Assembly (NCBI GenBank): GCA_964400675.1
Contig: CAYNVO010000003.1
Location: 124,001-188,000 of the forward strand
Direction of reading: 5' to 3'
From: 9FT-COMBO-48-23 sp964400675
GTDB taxonomy: Bacteria > Chloroflexota > Dehalococcoidia > GIF9 > UBA5629
DNA length: 64,000 nt
Numbering within the stretch: position 1 is the stretch's first letter; every line of letters starts with the position of its first letter. The position numbers and the translations under genes are program-made. This document shows positions 16,404-25,433 of this stretch, one piece after another. The notes under the pieces were generated by a model that had not been told where the DNA came from, made no database searches, and worked only from the letters and a program-made list of their open reading frames with translations.

Positions 16404-16838
16404 CTATTCTTTAACCGGCTTGAATTTATGAGCCATAACTTCATTGCCCTGCTCATCGTCACCTAATTTTTCGATAACCAGCTCTACGGGCATGCCTATC
16501 TTGAGGTCTTTGAAATCACAGCCGGTGAAATGAGCCAGCACCCTGACCTCTGGCAAAGCTATTATGCCGTAAGCATAGGGTACCTTTCCCACATAGAACT
16601 GCGTTGGCTGCTGCATAATTACGCTAAAGCTGTGTATCTTTCCTATTCGGCTCAGTCTACAATCCTCTAGACCCCGGTGCTGGCAGCGAATGCAAACTCC
16701 CCGCTCCCTTTTGGGAAAGTAGACCTCTCCGCAAGCAGGGCATTGGCTGCCGATCAACTGCGGTTGCTCATCTGGAGATGATGGAGTGCTCCACAATCCA
16801 GCTCTTACGGGCACCTGTTTTTTCTCGTTAGCCGTCAT
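16404..16838 (-). CDS. DUF35 zinc-ribbon OB-fold protein, thiolase partner
   Basis: This 144-aa protein carries an N-terminal rubredoxin-like zinc ribbon (CPACGEVYFPKR, then CIRC) followed by a C-terminal OB fold. Proteins of this type form complexes with SCP-x thiolases and related acyl-CoA enzymes, helping to hold or pass CoA substrates. The thiolase gene lies 20 bases downstream, which supports a stable complex. It is 10 bases from the enoyl-CoA hydratase stop, so all are co-transcribed. Confidence 0.9.
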   Translation of the reverse strand: MTANEKKQVPVRAGLWSTPSSPDEQPQLIGSQCPACGEVYFPKRERGVCIRCQHRGLEDCRLSRIGKIHSFSVIMQQPTQFYVGKVPYAYGIIALPEVRVLAHFTGCDFKDLKIGMPVELVIEKLGDDEQGNEVMAHKFKPVKE

Positions 16839-16848
16839 TGTCTTATTC

Positions 16849-17625
16849 CTACCCTCCTTTAAATAACGGCCTGCGCTTTTCCCTGAAGGCTCGCCGTCCT
16901 TCTTCCGTGTTCTCTTTAGCCAACGGTGTAGACATCTCCTGGGCAGCTATGTCAACATCAAGCTTCAGGGCAGTTTGGAGGTCTATCTGCATGCCTTCGT
17001 TGACGCATCTCTTAGCTATCTTTATACCGTGGGGCGGCATGTCAAGTAGTGCGTTAGCCATTTTCCTGGCTTCATCCATTAATGATGCCACTGGAACAAC
17101 CTTGTTAACCAGGCCGACGCGGTAAGCTTCCTGGGCATCAATTCGTTCGGCCAGATAAAGCATCTCCTTAGCCTTGGTTATGCCTACTATCCGCGGAAGT
17201 CTCTGCATGCCACCGGCCCCGGGAACCACTCCTACTCTTAGCTCAACCAGCCCAAATTGAGCAGTCTCGGAGGCGATGCGCAAGTCACAGCACAGGGCTA
17301 ACTCCAGCCCACCGCCCAGGCAATAGCCGCTTATGGCGGCAATGGCAGGTCTGTCAAAATCCTCGATTTTCTTAAACTGATCCCGCGAACTGTGGCGGGT
17401 TACTCCGGGCGGGAACTGCTCTCTAATATCAGCTCCGGCGCTGAAGCACTTTTCCCCACCGGTAATAATTACTACCCGAATGCTCTTATCCTGCTCGATG
17501 TCGTCCCATGCCTCCTTCATCTCAGCCTGCATCCTGGTGTTAACGCTGTTCAGGCTATCGGGTCTATTCAGCGTGAGAACGGCAATCCCGTCCCCTTTAT
17601 CGTAGAGCAGAGTCTCGAATGCCAT
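16849..17625 (-). CDS. Enoyl-CoA hydratase/isomerase family protein
   Basis: A crotonase-fold enzyme of 258 aa. The oxyanion-hole motif CFSAGADIRE is followed by GGGLELALCCD and FGLVELRVGVVPGAGG. Both glutamates used by hydratases are present (in GLELAL and in VELRVG), so hydration of an enoyl-CoA is likely. Ring-cleaving hydrolases of alicyclic acid pathways have the same fold and remain possible. ATG 17625 has GGAGGA 7 bases upstream. It lies next to a dehydrogenase that could use its product. Confidence 0.9.
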   Translation of the reverse strand: MAFETLLYDKGDGIAVLTLNRPDSLNSVNTRMQAEMKEAWDDIEQDKSIRVVIITGGEKCFSAGADIREQFPPGVTRHSSRDQFKKIEDFDRPAIAAISGYCLGGGLELALCCDLRIASETAQFGLVELRVGVVPGAGGMQRLPRIVGITKAKEMLYLAERIDAQEAYRVGLVNKVVPVASLMDEARKMANALLDMPPHGIKIAKRCVNEGMQIDLQTALKLDVDIAAQEMSTPLAKENTEEGRRAFREKRRPLFKGG

Positions 17626-17649
17626 CACAAAGTCCTCCTCTAAATATGC

Positions 17650-18459
17650 TTATGATACCATGCTAAATCCACCGCTAACGCTGATGGTCTGACCTGTTAT
17701 GTGCTTGGAAGCGTCCGATGACAGGAAAACGCACATTCTGGCCAAATCTATCGGTTCCCCTAAGCGGCGCATGGGATATACCTTTAACATTTCCTCACGT
17801 CTCTTTTGAAAGTCTTCCTCACCCATCTTTGCCTTCTGGGCTTCGCTCGCCCGAAGGATTCTTTCGGTCTGGGTGGCTCCTGCCGAGACACCGTTGACGT
17901 TTATATTGTGACGCCCTACCTCTTTAGCCAGGGATTTTTGGAAGGCGATTATGCCGCCCTTGGCTGCTGAATATGCAGCCATAAAGGGTTCACCAATTCT
18001 CCCGGCGTCGGAAATCATATTCACAATCTTTCCATATTTTCTCTGAATCATGTCGGGAAGCACTGCCCGCGTACAGTTTAAGACGCCATAAAGACAAAGG
18101 TTTATGGTGTAGTCCCAGTCCTCTTTTTCGGTTTCGGCAAAGGGGCGAGGAGTCTTTCCTGCTTCCCAATTTACACCCCGTCCGGCGTTGTTGATAAGAA
18201 TATCAACCTTGCCAAACTCCTCTATCACCTTCTTAACCATAGCATTGATCTCTTCCGGACTATCAACCGCCGCCTTAATGGCTAAGGCTTTCACACCGAG
18301 AGCCTTAGCTTCGTCGGCAACCTTCTCCGCCCGTGATTGGTCTATATCGTTAATTACCACATTTGCGCCCTCGCCAGCCAGGGTCAACACGGTCATTCGA
18401 CCAATACCCTCGCCTGAGCCGGTAACGATAGCTACCTTTCCTTTCAGGTCCAAATCCAT
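17650..18459 (-). CDS. Short-chain dehydrogenase (3-hydroxyacyl-CoA dehydrogenase-like)
   Basis: A classical SDR of 269 aa. The cofactor motif is TGSGEGIG, with an acidic VINDID after strand 2 that favours NAD+. NNAGRG and the catalytic YSAAKGG are present. Its likely role is oxidation of a 3-hydroxyacyl-CoA between the hydratase and thiolase steps; it also resembles the hydroxycyclohexanecarboxyl-CoA dehydrogenases of alicyclic degradation. ATG 18459 is preferred over 18465 because it sits 8 bases after AGGAGG. Confidence 0.9.
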   Translation of the reverse strand: MDLDLKGKVAIVTGSGEGIGRMTVLTLAGEGANVVINDIDQSRAEKVADEAKALGVKALAIKAAVDSPEEINAMVKKVIEEFGKVDILINNAGRGVNWEAGKTPRPFAETEKEDWDYTINLCLYGVLNCTRAVLPDMIQRKYGKIVNMISDAGRIGEPFMAAYSAAKGGIIAFQKSLAKEVGRHNINVNGVSAGATQTERILRASEAQKAKMGEEDFQKRREEMLKVYPMRRLGEPIDLARMCVFLSSDASKHITGQTISVSGGFSMVS

Positions 18460-18507
18460 TGCCATTACCTCCTTTTACTTTAAATCTAGGTTCCAAGCAG
18501 TTTATAT

Positions 18508-19671
18508 TTATCTCAGCGCATTTATGCCTGTAAGCTCACGCCCCACCACAAGCTTTTGTATTTGAGTGGTGCCATCAGGGATGGTAAATGGCCTGGCATC
18601 CCTGTAATATCGCTCCAAGCGAGCGTCGGTCTGAACTCCAACAGCTCCGTGAATCTGGATTGCCTTGTATGTTACACGGTTCACCATCTCCGTATTAAAA
18701 GCCTTAGCCATTGATACGTATTTTCGCACCTCACCCAGTGAGAGGTTTCTATCGATAGCGTTGAAGGCACGATAGGCAAGGAAACGTCCGCAATCAATCT
18801 CGGTAACCATATCAACAAGCATATCCTGAATCATCTGGAAGGCGGCAATAGGCTTGCCAAATTGTTTCCTTTCCTGAGAATAGCTCAAGGAGGCATCGAA
18901 TGCAGCCTGGGCAAGGCCAACAGACCTGACGGAGAGACCGGCGCGACCGTGATTAATTACTCTGGCAAACTCAGTATCTCCGGCTCCTGAGAGGAGATTA
19001 TCCTTGGGAACACGGCAATCAGTAAAGGTGGTCTCTGAAAATGAACTGCATCTCCATCCTATCTTATGCATCTCCCTGGCTTCATAAGGGGATTCTGCTC
19101 TATCTACGAAGATGGTGCCTACACCTTCGACCCCTTTACCCCTATCGAGCAAAGAGAGCACAGTGATATAATCGGAAACACAGCCATTGCTGGTCCAGGT
19201 CTTGGCTCCATTAAGAATCCAGTAGTCACCTTCCAGAGTTGCTTTGAACTCAATGCCCCGGGGAGCAGCCGAGCCGACGTTGGGTTCCGATATCCCAGCG
19301 CAGCCCAACATTTCCAGCGAAGTGATGCGCTTAGCGTATTTTGCTTTAAGTGTATCATTCATTCTGGAGATGCTAGCTTCTCCACCTCCGATGGTGGCGA
19401 TGACTGAACTCAAACTGGGCCACCAGTATGCCGACTCTTCAAGTAGCACTGCGTAGCTCGACCAGCTAAGACCCATGCCTCCATACTCTTCGGATAAAGT
19501 GCCAGTTACATAACCCAGTGGCAGAAGCATGTTGAGATAGTGATGATACTCTTCCTTGGTAAATGTGTCCCCTCTTTCGCGCTCATCGACTATAGGGTCA
19601 ATTTCCTTCTGCCAGAAATCGTGGGCATTTTTCTTAAGCATCTTCTGGTCTTCGGTAAACTCGAAATCCAT
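18508..19671 (-). CDS. Acyl-CoA dehydrogenase with Asp at the catalytic-base position
   Basis: A 387-aa FAD acyl-CoA dehydrogenase. It has the N-terminal MDFEFTEDQ start, GCAGISEPNVGSAAPRG in the FAD/substrate region, and the C-terminal domain with QIHGAVGVQTD. Where most members have the catalytic Glu in Y-E-G-T, this one reads IPDGTTQIQ, placing Asp at about residue 366. Asp occurs in some dehydrogenases of cyclic acyl-CoA, so an unusual substrate is plausible; this is inference. It lies between the SDR and a CoA-transferase in the same orientation. Confidence 0.88.
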   Translation of the reverse strand: MDFEFTEDQKMLKKNAHDFWQKEIDPIVDERERGDTFTKEEYHHYLNMLLPLGYVTGTLSEEYGGMGLSWSSYAVLLEESAYWWPSLSSVIATIGGGEASISRMNDTLKAKYAKRITSLEMLGCAGISEPNVGSAAPRGIEFKATLEGDYWILNGAKTWTSNGCVSDYITVLSLLDRGKGVEGVGTIFVDRAESPYEAREMHKIGWRCSSFSETTFTDCRVPKDNLLSGAGDTEFARVINHGRAGLSVRSVGLAQAAFDASLSYSQERKQFGKPIAAFQMIQDMLVDMVTEIDCGRFLAYRAFNAIDRNLSLGEVRKYVSMAKAFNTEMVNRVTYKAIQIHGAVGVQTDARLERYYRDARPFTIPDGTTQIQKLVVGRELTGINALR

Positions 19672-19703
19672 CTATTCCTCCTCAATTCACTTAATGGATG
19701 TGC

Positions 19704-20852
19704 TTAGATATCTCCGTTTTCTCTCAGTTCTCCAATCTCCGTTGGAGTATAACCGAGCCAGTCCAGAATCTCTTGAGTATGCTCACCTAGAGCAGGGGGG
19801 AGGCTCCTGATTTGAGGTTGCGTTTCCGAAAACTTTGCCGGATAAGCCACCTGTTTTACCTTGTCGCCTTTGGCATTCTCCACCTCGGGGAAAACGCCGC
19901 GATGCCTGAGATGGCTGTCGTCGACAACCTCCTCCAGGCTTAAAACAGGGGCGCAGGGGACATTAGCTTCAGTCAGCACCTTGACCCACTCATCACGTGT
20001 TTTGGTAAGGAGCGCCTTTTTGATAACAGCTACAAGTTCATCCCGCCTCTGCCATCTTTGCTCACGAGGCATATCGGCAAATTCATTCTTGCCTATGCTG
20101 TGGCATAAATTGCGCCAGAAATAGTCCTCATGAGCGATGCTGAGGGTTAGAAATTTACCGTCCTTGGCCGTAAATACACCCATAGCCGGTTCTCCGCTAC
20201 CCTGCCGCGGCGGCACGCCGGTACTGAAGTAATTCCCTAATGGAACGCTTAACCAGGAGACCAATCCCTCGGTCATGGAAATATCGATATATTGTCCAGA
20301 ACCCAGTCTATCGCGGGCAAGGAGAGCGCTTAGTATACTGATAGCGGCAAACATGCCTGCTGACAGGTCTGCAATGAGGATTCCAGGTAGCTGGGGGACG
20401 CCTTCGGGGTCTCTGGGGGTGAAATTCAATATCCCTGCAATCCCCTGATAACTGGAGTCATGCGCCGGCCAATCCCGGTAAGGGCCGTCCTGCCCGTAGC
20501 CGGAAACGGAGCAATAAACGATTCGGGGATTAATGTCTTTAGTTTCTTTATAGCCTATACCCAGCCGGTCGACGACGCCGGGCCTCATGCATTCTATGAT
20601 AACATCACATTTTTGGGCTAGTTTATGAAAAAGCTCCTTGCCTTTTTGAGACTTGAGGTTAACGGTGAGGCTGCGCTTATTCCGATTGGTAATCTCCAGG
20701 AAATGAGGCAGGACACGCGCCGGGTTGCCCACGACGGGACGTTCAAGTATGATGACATCGGCCCCGAGGTCTCCCAGCAACATGGAACAGTAGGTAACCG
20801 GGAGCTTCTCTTCTACGGTTAAAATTCTTATGCCCTGCAGCGCCAAAGCCAT
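19704..20852 (-). CDS. CaiB/BaiF family (class III) CoA-transferase
   Basis: A 382-aa class III CoA-transferase. These enzymes move CoA from a donor thioester to a carboxylic acid through an aspartyl-CoA anhydride. The N-terminal LLGDLGADVIILE block, CSVSGYGQDGPY and the aspartate in PAHDSSYQGIAG at the catalytic position are visible. The C-terminus has the usual GEHTQEILDWLGY. It is one of four such genes in the island. It probably activates the imported acid or recycles CoA from an end product. The donor cannot be read. Confidence 0.92.
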   Translation of the reverse strand: MALALQGIRILTVEEKLPVTYCSMLLGDLGADVIILERPVVGNPARVLPHFLEITNRNKRSLTVNLKSQKGKELFHKLAQKCDVIIECMRPGVVDRLGIGYKETKDINPRIVYCSVSGYGQDGPYRDWPAHDSSYQGIAGILNFTPRDPEGVPQLPGILIADLSAGMFAAISILSALLARDRLGSGQYIDISMTEGLVSWLSVPLGNYFSTGVPPRQGSGEPAMGVFTAKDGKFLTLSIAHEDYFWRNLCHSIGKNEFADMPREQRWQRRDELVAVIKKALLTKTRDEWVKVLTEANVPCAPVLSLEEVVDDSHLRHRGVFPEVENAKGDKVKQVAYPAKFSETQPQIRSLPPALGEHTQEILDWLGYTPTEIGELRENGDI

Positions 20853-20922
20853 TAATGTATGCCTATTATCTTCACCCTGAGATTGGTTAGCATCAGACAG
20901 CTTGCAGGTGTATGAAGGTAAC

Positions 20923-22155
20923 CTAGATTACCCCGGCTTCCTCAAGCCTCTTCAAATACTCAGGGCTGTAGCCCAAAAGCCCGCAGTAAATTTCTTTGTT
21001 ATGCTCCCCCTTTCCCGGGGAGGGACGCTCTATTTTCGGGGGTGTAGCTGACATTTTCAACGGGGGGTTATTAACCACAAACTTTAGCCCTTCGGGACCG
21101 GCTACTTCTGTCAGCATCCCGGTTTCCTTAATATGGGGGTCGTTGGCGACCTCGGTTATGTCATAGCAGATGCCGCAGGGGATAGGTATTTTCTGTGCCG
21201 CGTCAAATACCTCTTGAGCAGTTTGGGAAGCTACCCATTCGGTAACCACCGGATAGGTGATATCGCGGTTCAGCCAGCGGTCCCAATCGTTTTGTAACCC
21301 GGGGTCGGTAGCCAGGTCATCCCTGCCGATGAACCGGCAAAACCTGCGCCACATTCGATTGCCCAGCATGCTGATATAGACCCATCTGCCGTCTTTCGCC
21401 TGGAAGGTGTTTGAAGGCCCAATTCCATAAGGCTGATTACCTGCCCTCTCGTGAGGCAGTCCGGCTGTTTCCCATGTCGATATATACCCGCCCGCATACT
21501 GAAGGGCAGTATGCAGAAGTGCGGTCTCGATCATTTGTCCCTCACCAGTCTTCTGCCGGTGATAAAGCGCAGTTACCACGCCGATAGTTGTCAGCATCGC
21601 CGTGCCGAAGTCCACAGAAGATATGGCGTCGCGCATGGGCGGACCGGGGGACCCGCTTAATAGCATGATTCCGGCCATTGCCTTGGCCACCGGGTCATAG
21701 CCGACGCGGTTCTTATACGGTCCGCTGGAACTAAAGCCGGTTACGTGGGCGAAGATTATGTCTGGTTTGATAGCTTTAAAGTTATCGTAGGTAATACCCA
21801 TATCCTGAGCAGCGCTGAGACTGAAGTTATGGACTGCCACATCGGCGTGTTTCACCAGCTCATTCAAAATTTTCCTGGCTTTAACATTCGCCTCTTTTCG
21901 GCCCATAAAATTAAGTGATATAGCCTTCTTATTACGGTGCAAATAGGCATAGCCCCAGACGTCGCCATAAGGTGTCAGGCGTTCTGGATACTTCTGCTTA
22001 AACTTTTCCCAGTCTTCCGGGCGCCTGTCTTCCACATCGCAGGGCTCGACCCTGATAACTTCGGCACCTAAGTCAGCCAGAAGCGTAGCGCTGTAAGGTC
22101 CGGCTAGCACACGTCCCAGGTCGAGTACTCTAACCCCATCTAATGCTCCTGCCAT
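20923..22155 (-). CDS. CaiB/BaiF family (class III) CoA-transferase
   Basis: A 410-aa paralogue of the adjacent transferase. The DLGRVLAGPYSATLLADLGA start, HVTGFSSSGPY and the Asp of VGYDPVAKAMAG at the catalytic position are all present. The C-terminus GEHNKEIYCGLLGY is standard. It is the first gene of the minus-strand degradative run. Having two different transferases in tandem suggests separate substrates or a heteromeric enzyme. The start at 22155 is a clear ATG with little ribosome-site signal. Confidence 0.92.
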   Translation of the reverse strand: MAGALDGVRVLDLGRVLAGPYSATLLADLGAEVIRVEPCDVEDRRPEDWEKFKQKYPERLTPYGDVWGYAYLHRNKKAISLNFMGRKEANVKARKILNELVKHADVAVHNFSLSAAQDMGITYDNFKAIKPDIIFAHVTGFSSSGPYKNRVGYDPVAKAMAGIMLLSGSPGPPMRDAISSVDFGTAMLTTIGVVTALYHRQKTGEGQMIETALLHTALQYAGGYISTWETAGLPHERAGNQPYGIGPSNTFQAKDGRWVYISMLGNRMWRRFCRFIGRDDLATDPGLQNDWDRWLNRDITYPVVTEWVASQTAQEVFDAAQKIPIPCGICYDITEVANDPHIKETGMLTEVAGPEGLKFVVNNPPLKMSATPPKIERPSPGKGEHNKEIYCGLLGYSPEYLKRLEEAGVI

Positions 22156-22304
22156 TTTAAGAACCGCCTTCTATACTGCTGCTTGAGCAGTATTGCTATA
22201 ATGACCTGACTCGGGCTATTTTACCACTTCTTAAGTAGGGTTGTCTGTATGGTAATTGGCCATATTTCACCTTCTACTTGCATTATGTAGGACTTATGCG
22301 ATGA

Positions 22305-22333
22305 TTGACAAAATTAAGACCAGCGGGTAGACT
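22305..22333 (+). promoter_or_regulatory. Promoter of the livK leader
   Basis: TTGACA (22305-22310) and TAGACT (22328-22333) are separated by 17 bases. The predicted RNA starts near 22340, leaving a leader of about 260 bases before the binding-protein gene. Confidence 0.6.
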
Positions 22334-22400
22334 GAGCCAGAAACGCAAAAACGCCTTAAATAACGTTAGTATGGACAGCGGTAGTGCAGGGACGAAAAAG

Positions 22401-22446
22401 AGGCACGGCAATCGCCAGATAATCTGGTGAGGGCTAGTGCCTTTTT
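22401..22446 (+). terminator. Terminator-like hairpin inside the livK leader
   Basis: AGGCAC (22401-22406) pairs with GTGCCT (22437-22442) and is followed by T residues to 22446. Inside it a second hairpin forms from CCAGA (22415-22419) and TCTGG (22423-22427). It lies between the promoter and the gene, where an attenuator or riboswitch expression platform would be. No known riboswitch consensus was recognised. Confidence 0.5.
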
Positions 22447-22601
22447 AGTTGGAAAGGAGGTGGAAGGTACAAAAAACTTGAGATACATGGCTTATGGTTC
22501 GGTTATCGGGGTCGAGGGGGCGCTGCCACAGGGGAAGCTGCAAAAAGCTATTATGGGAGCTTCTACGAGGCAGAAGAAATAAAAAAGGAGGGGGTCAATT
22601 T

Positions 22602-23975
22602 GTGAGTAAAATTTACTTTATTTTAATAGCCGTAGTACTTATTACTGCGACGGTAATGATTGGCTGCGGGCCGAAAGCGCCAATATCGACAGAGCCAATA
22701 GTAATCGGCTATGTCGGCCAAGTGTCGTCTGCAGGAATAAAGCCCGCCATGGATATCATGCAGATAGCCTGTGACGAGGTGAACGCCGCCGGCGGCATCG
22801 GTGGTACACCGATCAAATTTGTGGTTGAAGATAGCCTGGGGCAAACCGCAGTAGCTGTGGCTGGAGTTACCAGAATGGTGCAGGAACATAAAGCCCTCGT
22901 CTACTTTATTGAAGGCAGGACTGAGATATGCCTGGCCGTCACGCCAAAAGCGGTCGAGCTTTACAAAGAGCGACCACACATACTTTTCTATCAGGGCCCC
23001 ATGGGTAGAGAGTTGACCACGCCGGTAATGGAAGATTATGATACATACAAGTTCTGCTTCCGAGACTATGACCCTGAAGACGCCCATTATGCCTCCATAC
23101 CGAGTACTTTCGCCCTGTTCAAAGAGGTGGTAGGGGCAAGTAAAATTGCCTGGCTCTGGGAAGACCTGGCCTGGACGAAGATGTGGCAAAATGGTATTCC
23201 CGAAACAAATCTGCCGAATTGGCCGGACTATGCCAAGCAGACATATGGTCTGGAGACAGTCTATAACAAACCGGTGCGGGCTAAAATGGGAATGTACTTG
23301 CCGGTGCTGGAAGGCATAGCCCAAAGCGGGGCAGAGGTAGTATTCTTCTGTTCCAGCTGGTACACGGACACCGATGTTTTTGCCAAGCAGTGGGCTGAAT
23401 CTTCAGCCAGGGACATACAAGTATGTTTTTATGGCGGAACATCACAGACCTACGATTTCTGGGGGTTGACCGGTGGCAAATGTCTGGGTGCTATGGGCCC
23501 GTTTTACGAAAAGGAAGTTCCTCTCACTCCGCATGGGATTGAATGGCTACAGATGTGCGATGCTAAGGGAATCCCGGTACAGGGTAACGTGATCACGGCC
23601 TACAGCGATGTTTATCTTATCAAGAAGCTGATAGAGCAAGTCGGCAACACAAATGTCGAAGAATTAATACCAGCGCTGGAAGGTCTGACCGTAGAAAATG
23701 TAGGAGTAGCAGAACTATCTGGAATATGCGGGGATAGAGTTTCGCCATTCTTCCACTCGCGCCTTTTAGCTGACCCCAAAAATCCTACGATGGTGAACCC
23801 AATTGTGTTGCCCTATTGGTTCAGTGGGATTGGCCAGTTCCAGGGGGAGCATAACGTAGTTCTGTTGGGCACCGGATACAAGAGCAAGGAGAATCCTCCA
23901 CGGTATAAGGGAGAGTTTGCCGAACCCGAGAAGTACAAGACTCCGGCACAACTGCGCCAAGAAGCTGGGCAGTAG
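22602..23975 (+). CDS. livK: Branched-chain amino acid-type ABC transporter substrate-binding lipoprotein
   Basis: A type I periplasmic binding protein that delivers substrate to the LivFGMH permease coded nearby on the other strand. The N-terminus is a lipoprotein signal with lipobox-like MIGC. The mature part begins VIGYVGQVSSAGI and contains DEVNAAGGIGGTPIKFVVED, as in Leu/Ile/Val-type binding proteins. Substrates of this group also include aromatic and alicyclic acids. GTG 22602 is chosen over the longer frame to 22494: a strong AAGGAGGGGG precedes it and the signal peptide starts there (457 aa). A perfect terminator follows the stop. Confidence 0.9.
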   Translation: MSKIYFILIAVVLITATVMIGCGPKAPISTEPIVIGYVGQVSSAGIKPAMDIMQIACDEVNAAGGIGGTPIKFVVEDSLGQTAVAVAGVTRMVQEHKALVYFIEGRTEICLAVTPKAVELYKERPHILFYQGPMGRELTTPVMEDYDTYKFCFRDYDPEDAHYASIPSTFALFKEVVGASKIAWLWEDLAWTKMWQNGIPETNLPNWPDYAKQTYGLETVYNKPVRAKMGMYLPVLEGIAQSGAEVVFFCSSWYTDTDVFAKQWAESSARDIQVCFYGGTSQTYDFWGLTGGKCLGAMGPFYEKEVPLTPHGIEWLQMCDAKGIPVQGNVITAYSDVYLIKKLIEQVGNTNVEELIPALEGLTVENVGVAELSGICGDRVSPFFHSRLLADPKNPTMVNPIVLPYWFSGIGQFQGEHNVVLLGTGYKSKENPPRYKGEFAEPEKYKTPAQLRQEAGQ

Positions 23976-24050
23976 CCGCACTCAGGACTGGTCTGAATTT
24001 GTAGATGTCGGCCCAGTAGAAAAGTCGGTAAATGTAACGAGGTTAGAACT

Positions 24051-24087
24051 AAAAGGAAACAGCCTCGGGTGAGGCTGTTTCCTTTTT
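24051..24087. terminator. Strong bidirectional intrinsic terminator
   Basis: A perfect 16-bp stem (24051-24066 with 24071-24086) has loop GGGT, an A-run on its left and a T-run on its right. It ends livK on the plus strand and the CoA-transferase run on the minus strand. Confidence 0.92.
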
Positions 24088-24104
24088 CAAATTTCTAGAT
24101 AAGC

Positions 24105-25433
24105 TCAGCCAGCCAGATATTTTTTACGGATGTAGTCGTTATCCTTGCCGATATCGCAGGATATCCACTTTACCCTCGGTGGCGACTCTGACATTTTTAT
24201 GAAGTTAGCCGGGATGATGAACTTTCCCAGTTTCTTATCGTCAAACTTCTGAAAGGATTTGCGTATCTCCCAGTGTGGGTTTTGCATAGTCTCGGATGGC
24301 TTTTGCACCTTCATGACAATAGGTACTCCCCCGCCCCTCCACTTAGAGCGCGCTGCCTTTATGCTATATTCCAGGGCTTTCCTTACAAGCTCATCTGAGG
24401 TATATTTAACTGTTTCCGCCTCTATCAAGCCATATAATACCTCTATCTGGTCCAGCATATCCGTTATGCGGTCAAAGGTAAACCTCCAGTCGTCCTCAAT
24501 TTTCCATAGTTTAAGAATTTTAAGCAGCGCTCTGAAGTCATGGTCCCGGGGAGCTGCTATAGCCACAACGCCGTCTTTGCTCTTCCAGAACCCGTATGGA
24601 TATAAGGTGAAGTCATGGCGACCCAGTCTAGGCCGAGCTTTTTCCCAGGTATAGCCAATCAATACCGGATATCCGACAAGTGAGGCATAGGCATCTGCAG
24701 TGGCTACATCTATCATCTGACCTTCGCCGGTAGTTTCCTTGTACAGCAGAGCCATAGCTCCACCCAAAGCAGCTTCTAAACCTGATATGTACCACCCCAA
24801 CCAGGCTCCTGCCCTGAAAGGCCAATTATATGGTTCAGGAGAAGTGTCAGGATCGCCTATATTTGCCGCCAGACCTGAGGCAGCCTGAGATGTTATATCC
24901 GAGTCAGGTAAGTTGCGGAACTCCTTAGCCCTATCTGTATACTGACCGTAAGGAGTAATGGCAATATAGACCAGGCCTGGATTGTTTTTACTCAACTGCC
25001 GGTAGCCTATCCCCCAGGAGTCCATCTGCCCTGCAGGGTAAGTTTCAATCAAGACATTGGCTTTTGCTGCCAGCTTTTCGAAATCCCTACGGCCCTTTTC
25101 TGTCCTGACATCCAGTGTCATATACCGTTTGTTTCTGGCCTCCATGAGAAAAGGAATACCCACGCCTTTTACATTAGCGCCATAAGGTGTTATTTTTCTT
25201 GACGGGTCTCCCTCTGGAGGCTCAATTTTGATGACTTCAGCGCCGAATTCGGCGAATAAACTCGCGGCTATGATTCCCGAGAAATTAGCATAGCTCAGGT
25301 CAAGGACTACAACGCCGTCTAAAACTTCTGGCTTGCCATCGGGGCTCATCATATTAGCTAAAAACGCTTGGCGTTCCCGCCTGGAGCTGCCATACCTTAC
25401 TAAGACTTGCTCTTTCTCTTTCTTCTTAGCCAT
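24105..25433 (-). CDS. CaiB/BaiF family (class III) CoA-transferase, overlapping pair member
   Basis: A 442-aa class III CoA-transferase with an N-terminal extension of about 40 mostly charged residues before LDGVVVLDLSYANFSG. AITPYGQYTD and the Asp-containing DSDITSQAASG mark the catalytic region. ATG 25433 overlaps the stop of the preceding transferase gene by 8 bases, so translation is probably coupled. Some class III transferases, such as benzylsuccinate CoA-transferase, are heteromers of two such chains, and this overlap suggests the same here. It is the last gene of the operon containing the Liv permease. Confidence 0.9.
   Translation of the reverse strand: MAKKKEKEQVLVRYGSSRRERQAFLANMMSPDGKPEVLDGVVVLDLSYANFSGIIAASLFAEFGAEVIKIEPPEGDPSRKITPYGANVKGVGIPFLMEARNKRYMTLDVRTEKGRRDFEKLAAKANVLIETYPAGQMDSWGIGYRQLSKNNPGLVYIAITPYGQYTDRAKEFRNLPDSDITSQAASGLAANIGDPDTSPEPYNWPFRAGAWLGWYISGLEAALGGAMALLYKETTGEGQMIDVATADAYASLVGYPVLIGYTWEKARPRLGRHDFTLYPYGFWKSKDGVVAIAAPRDHDFRALLKILKLWKIEDDWRFTFDRITDMLDQIEVLYGLIEAETVKYTSDELVRKALEYSIKAARSKWRGGGVPIVMKVQKPSETMQNPHWEIRKSFQKFDDKKLGKFIIPANFIKMSESPPRVKWISCDIGKDNDYIRKKYLAG

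Noticed and set aside
22494..22601. N-terminal extension of the Liv binding protein
   Set aside because: It is a basic, low-plausibility stretch; a strong ribosome site and a lipoprotein signal begin at GTG 22602.
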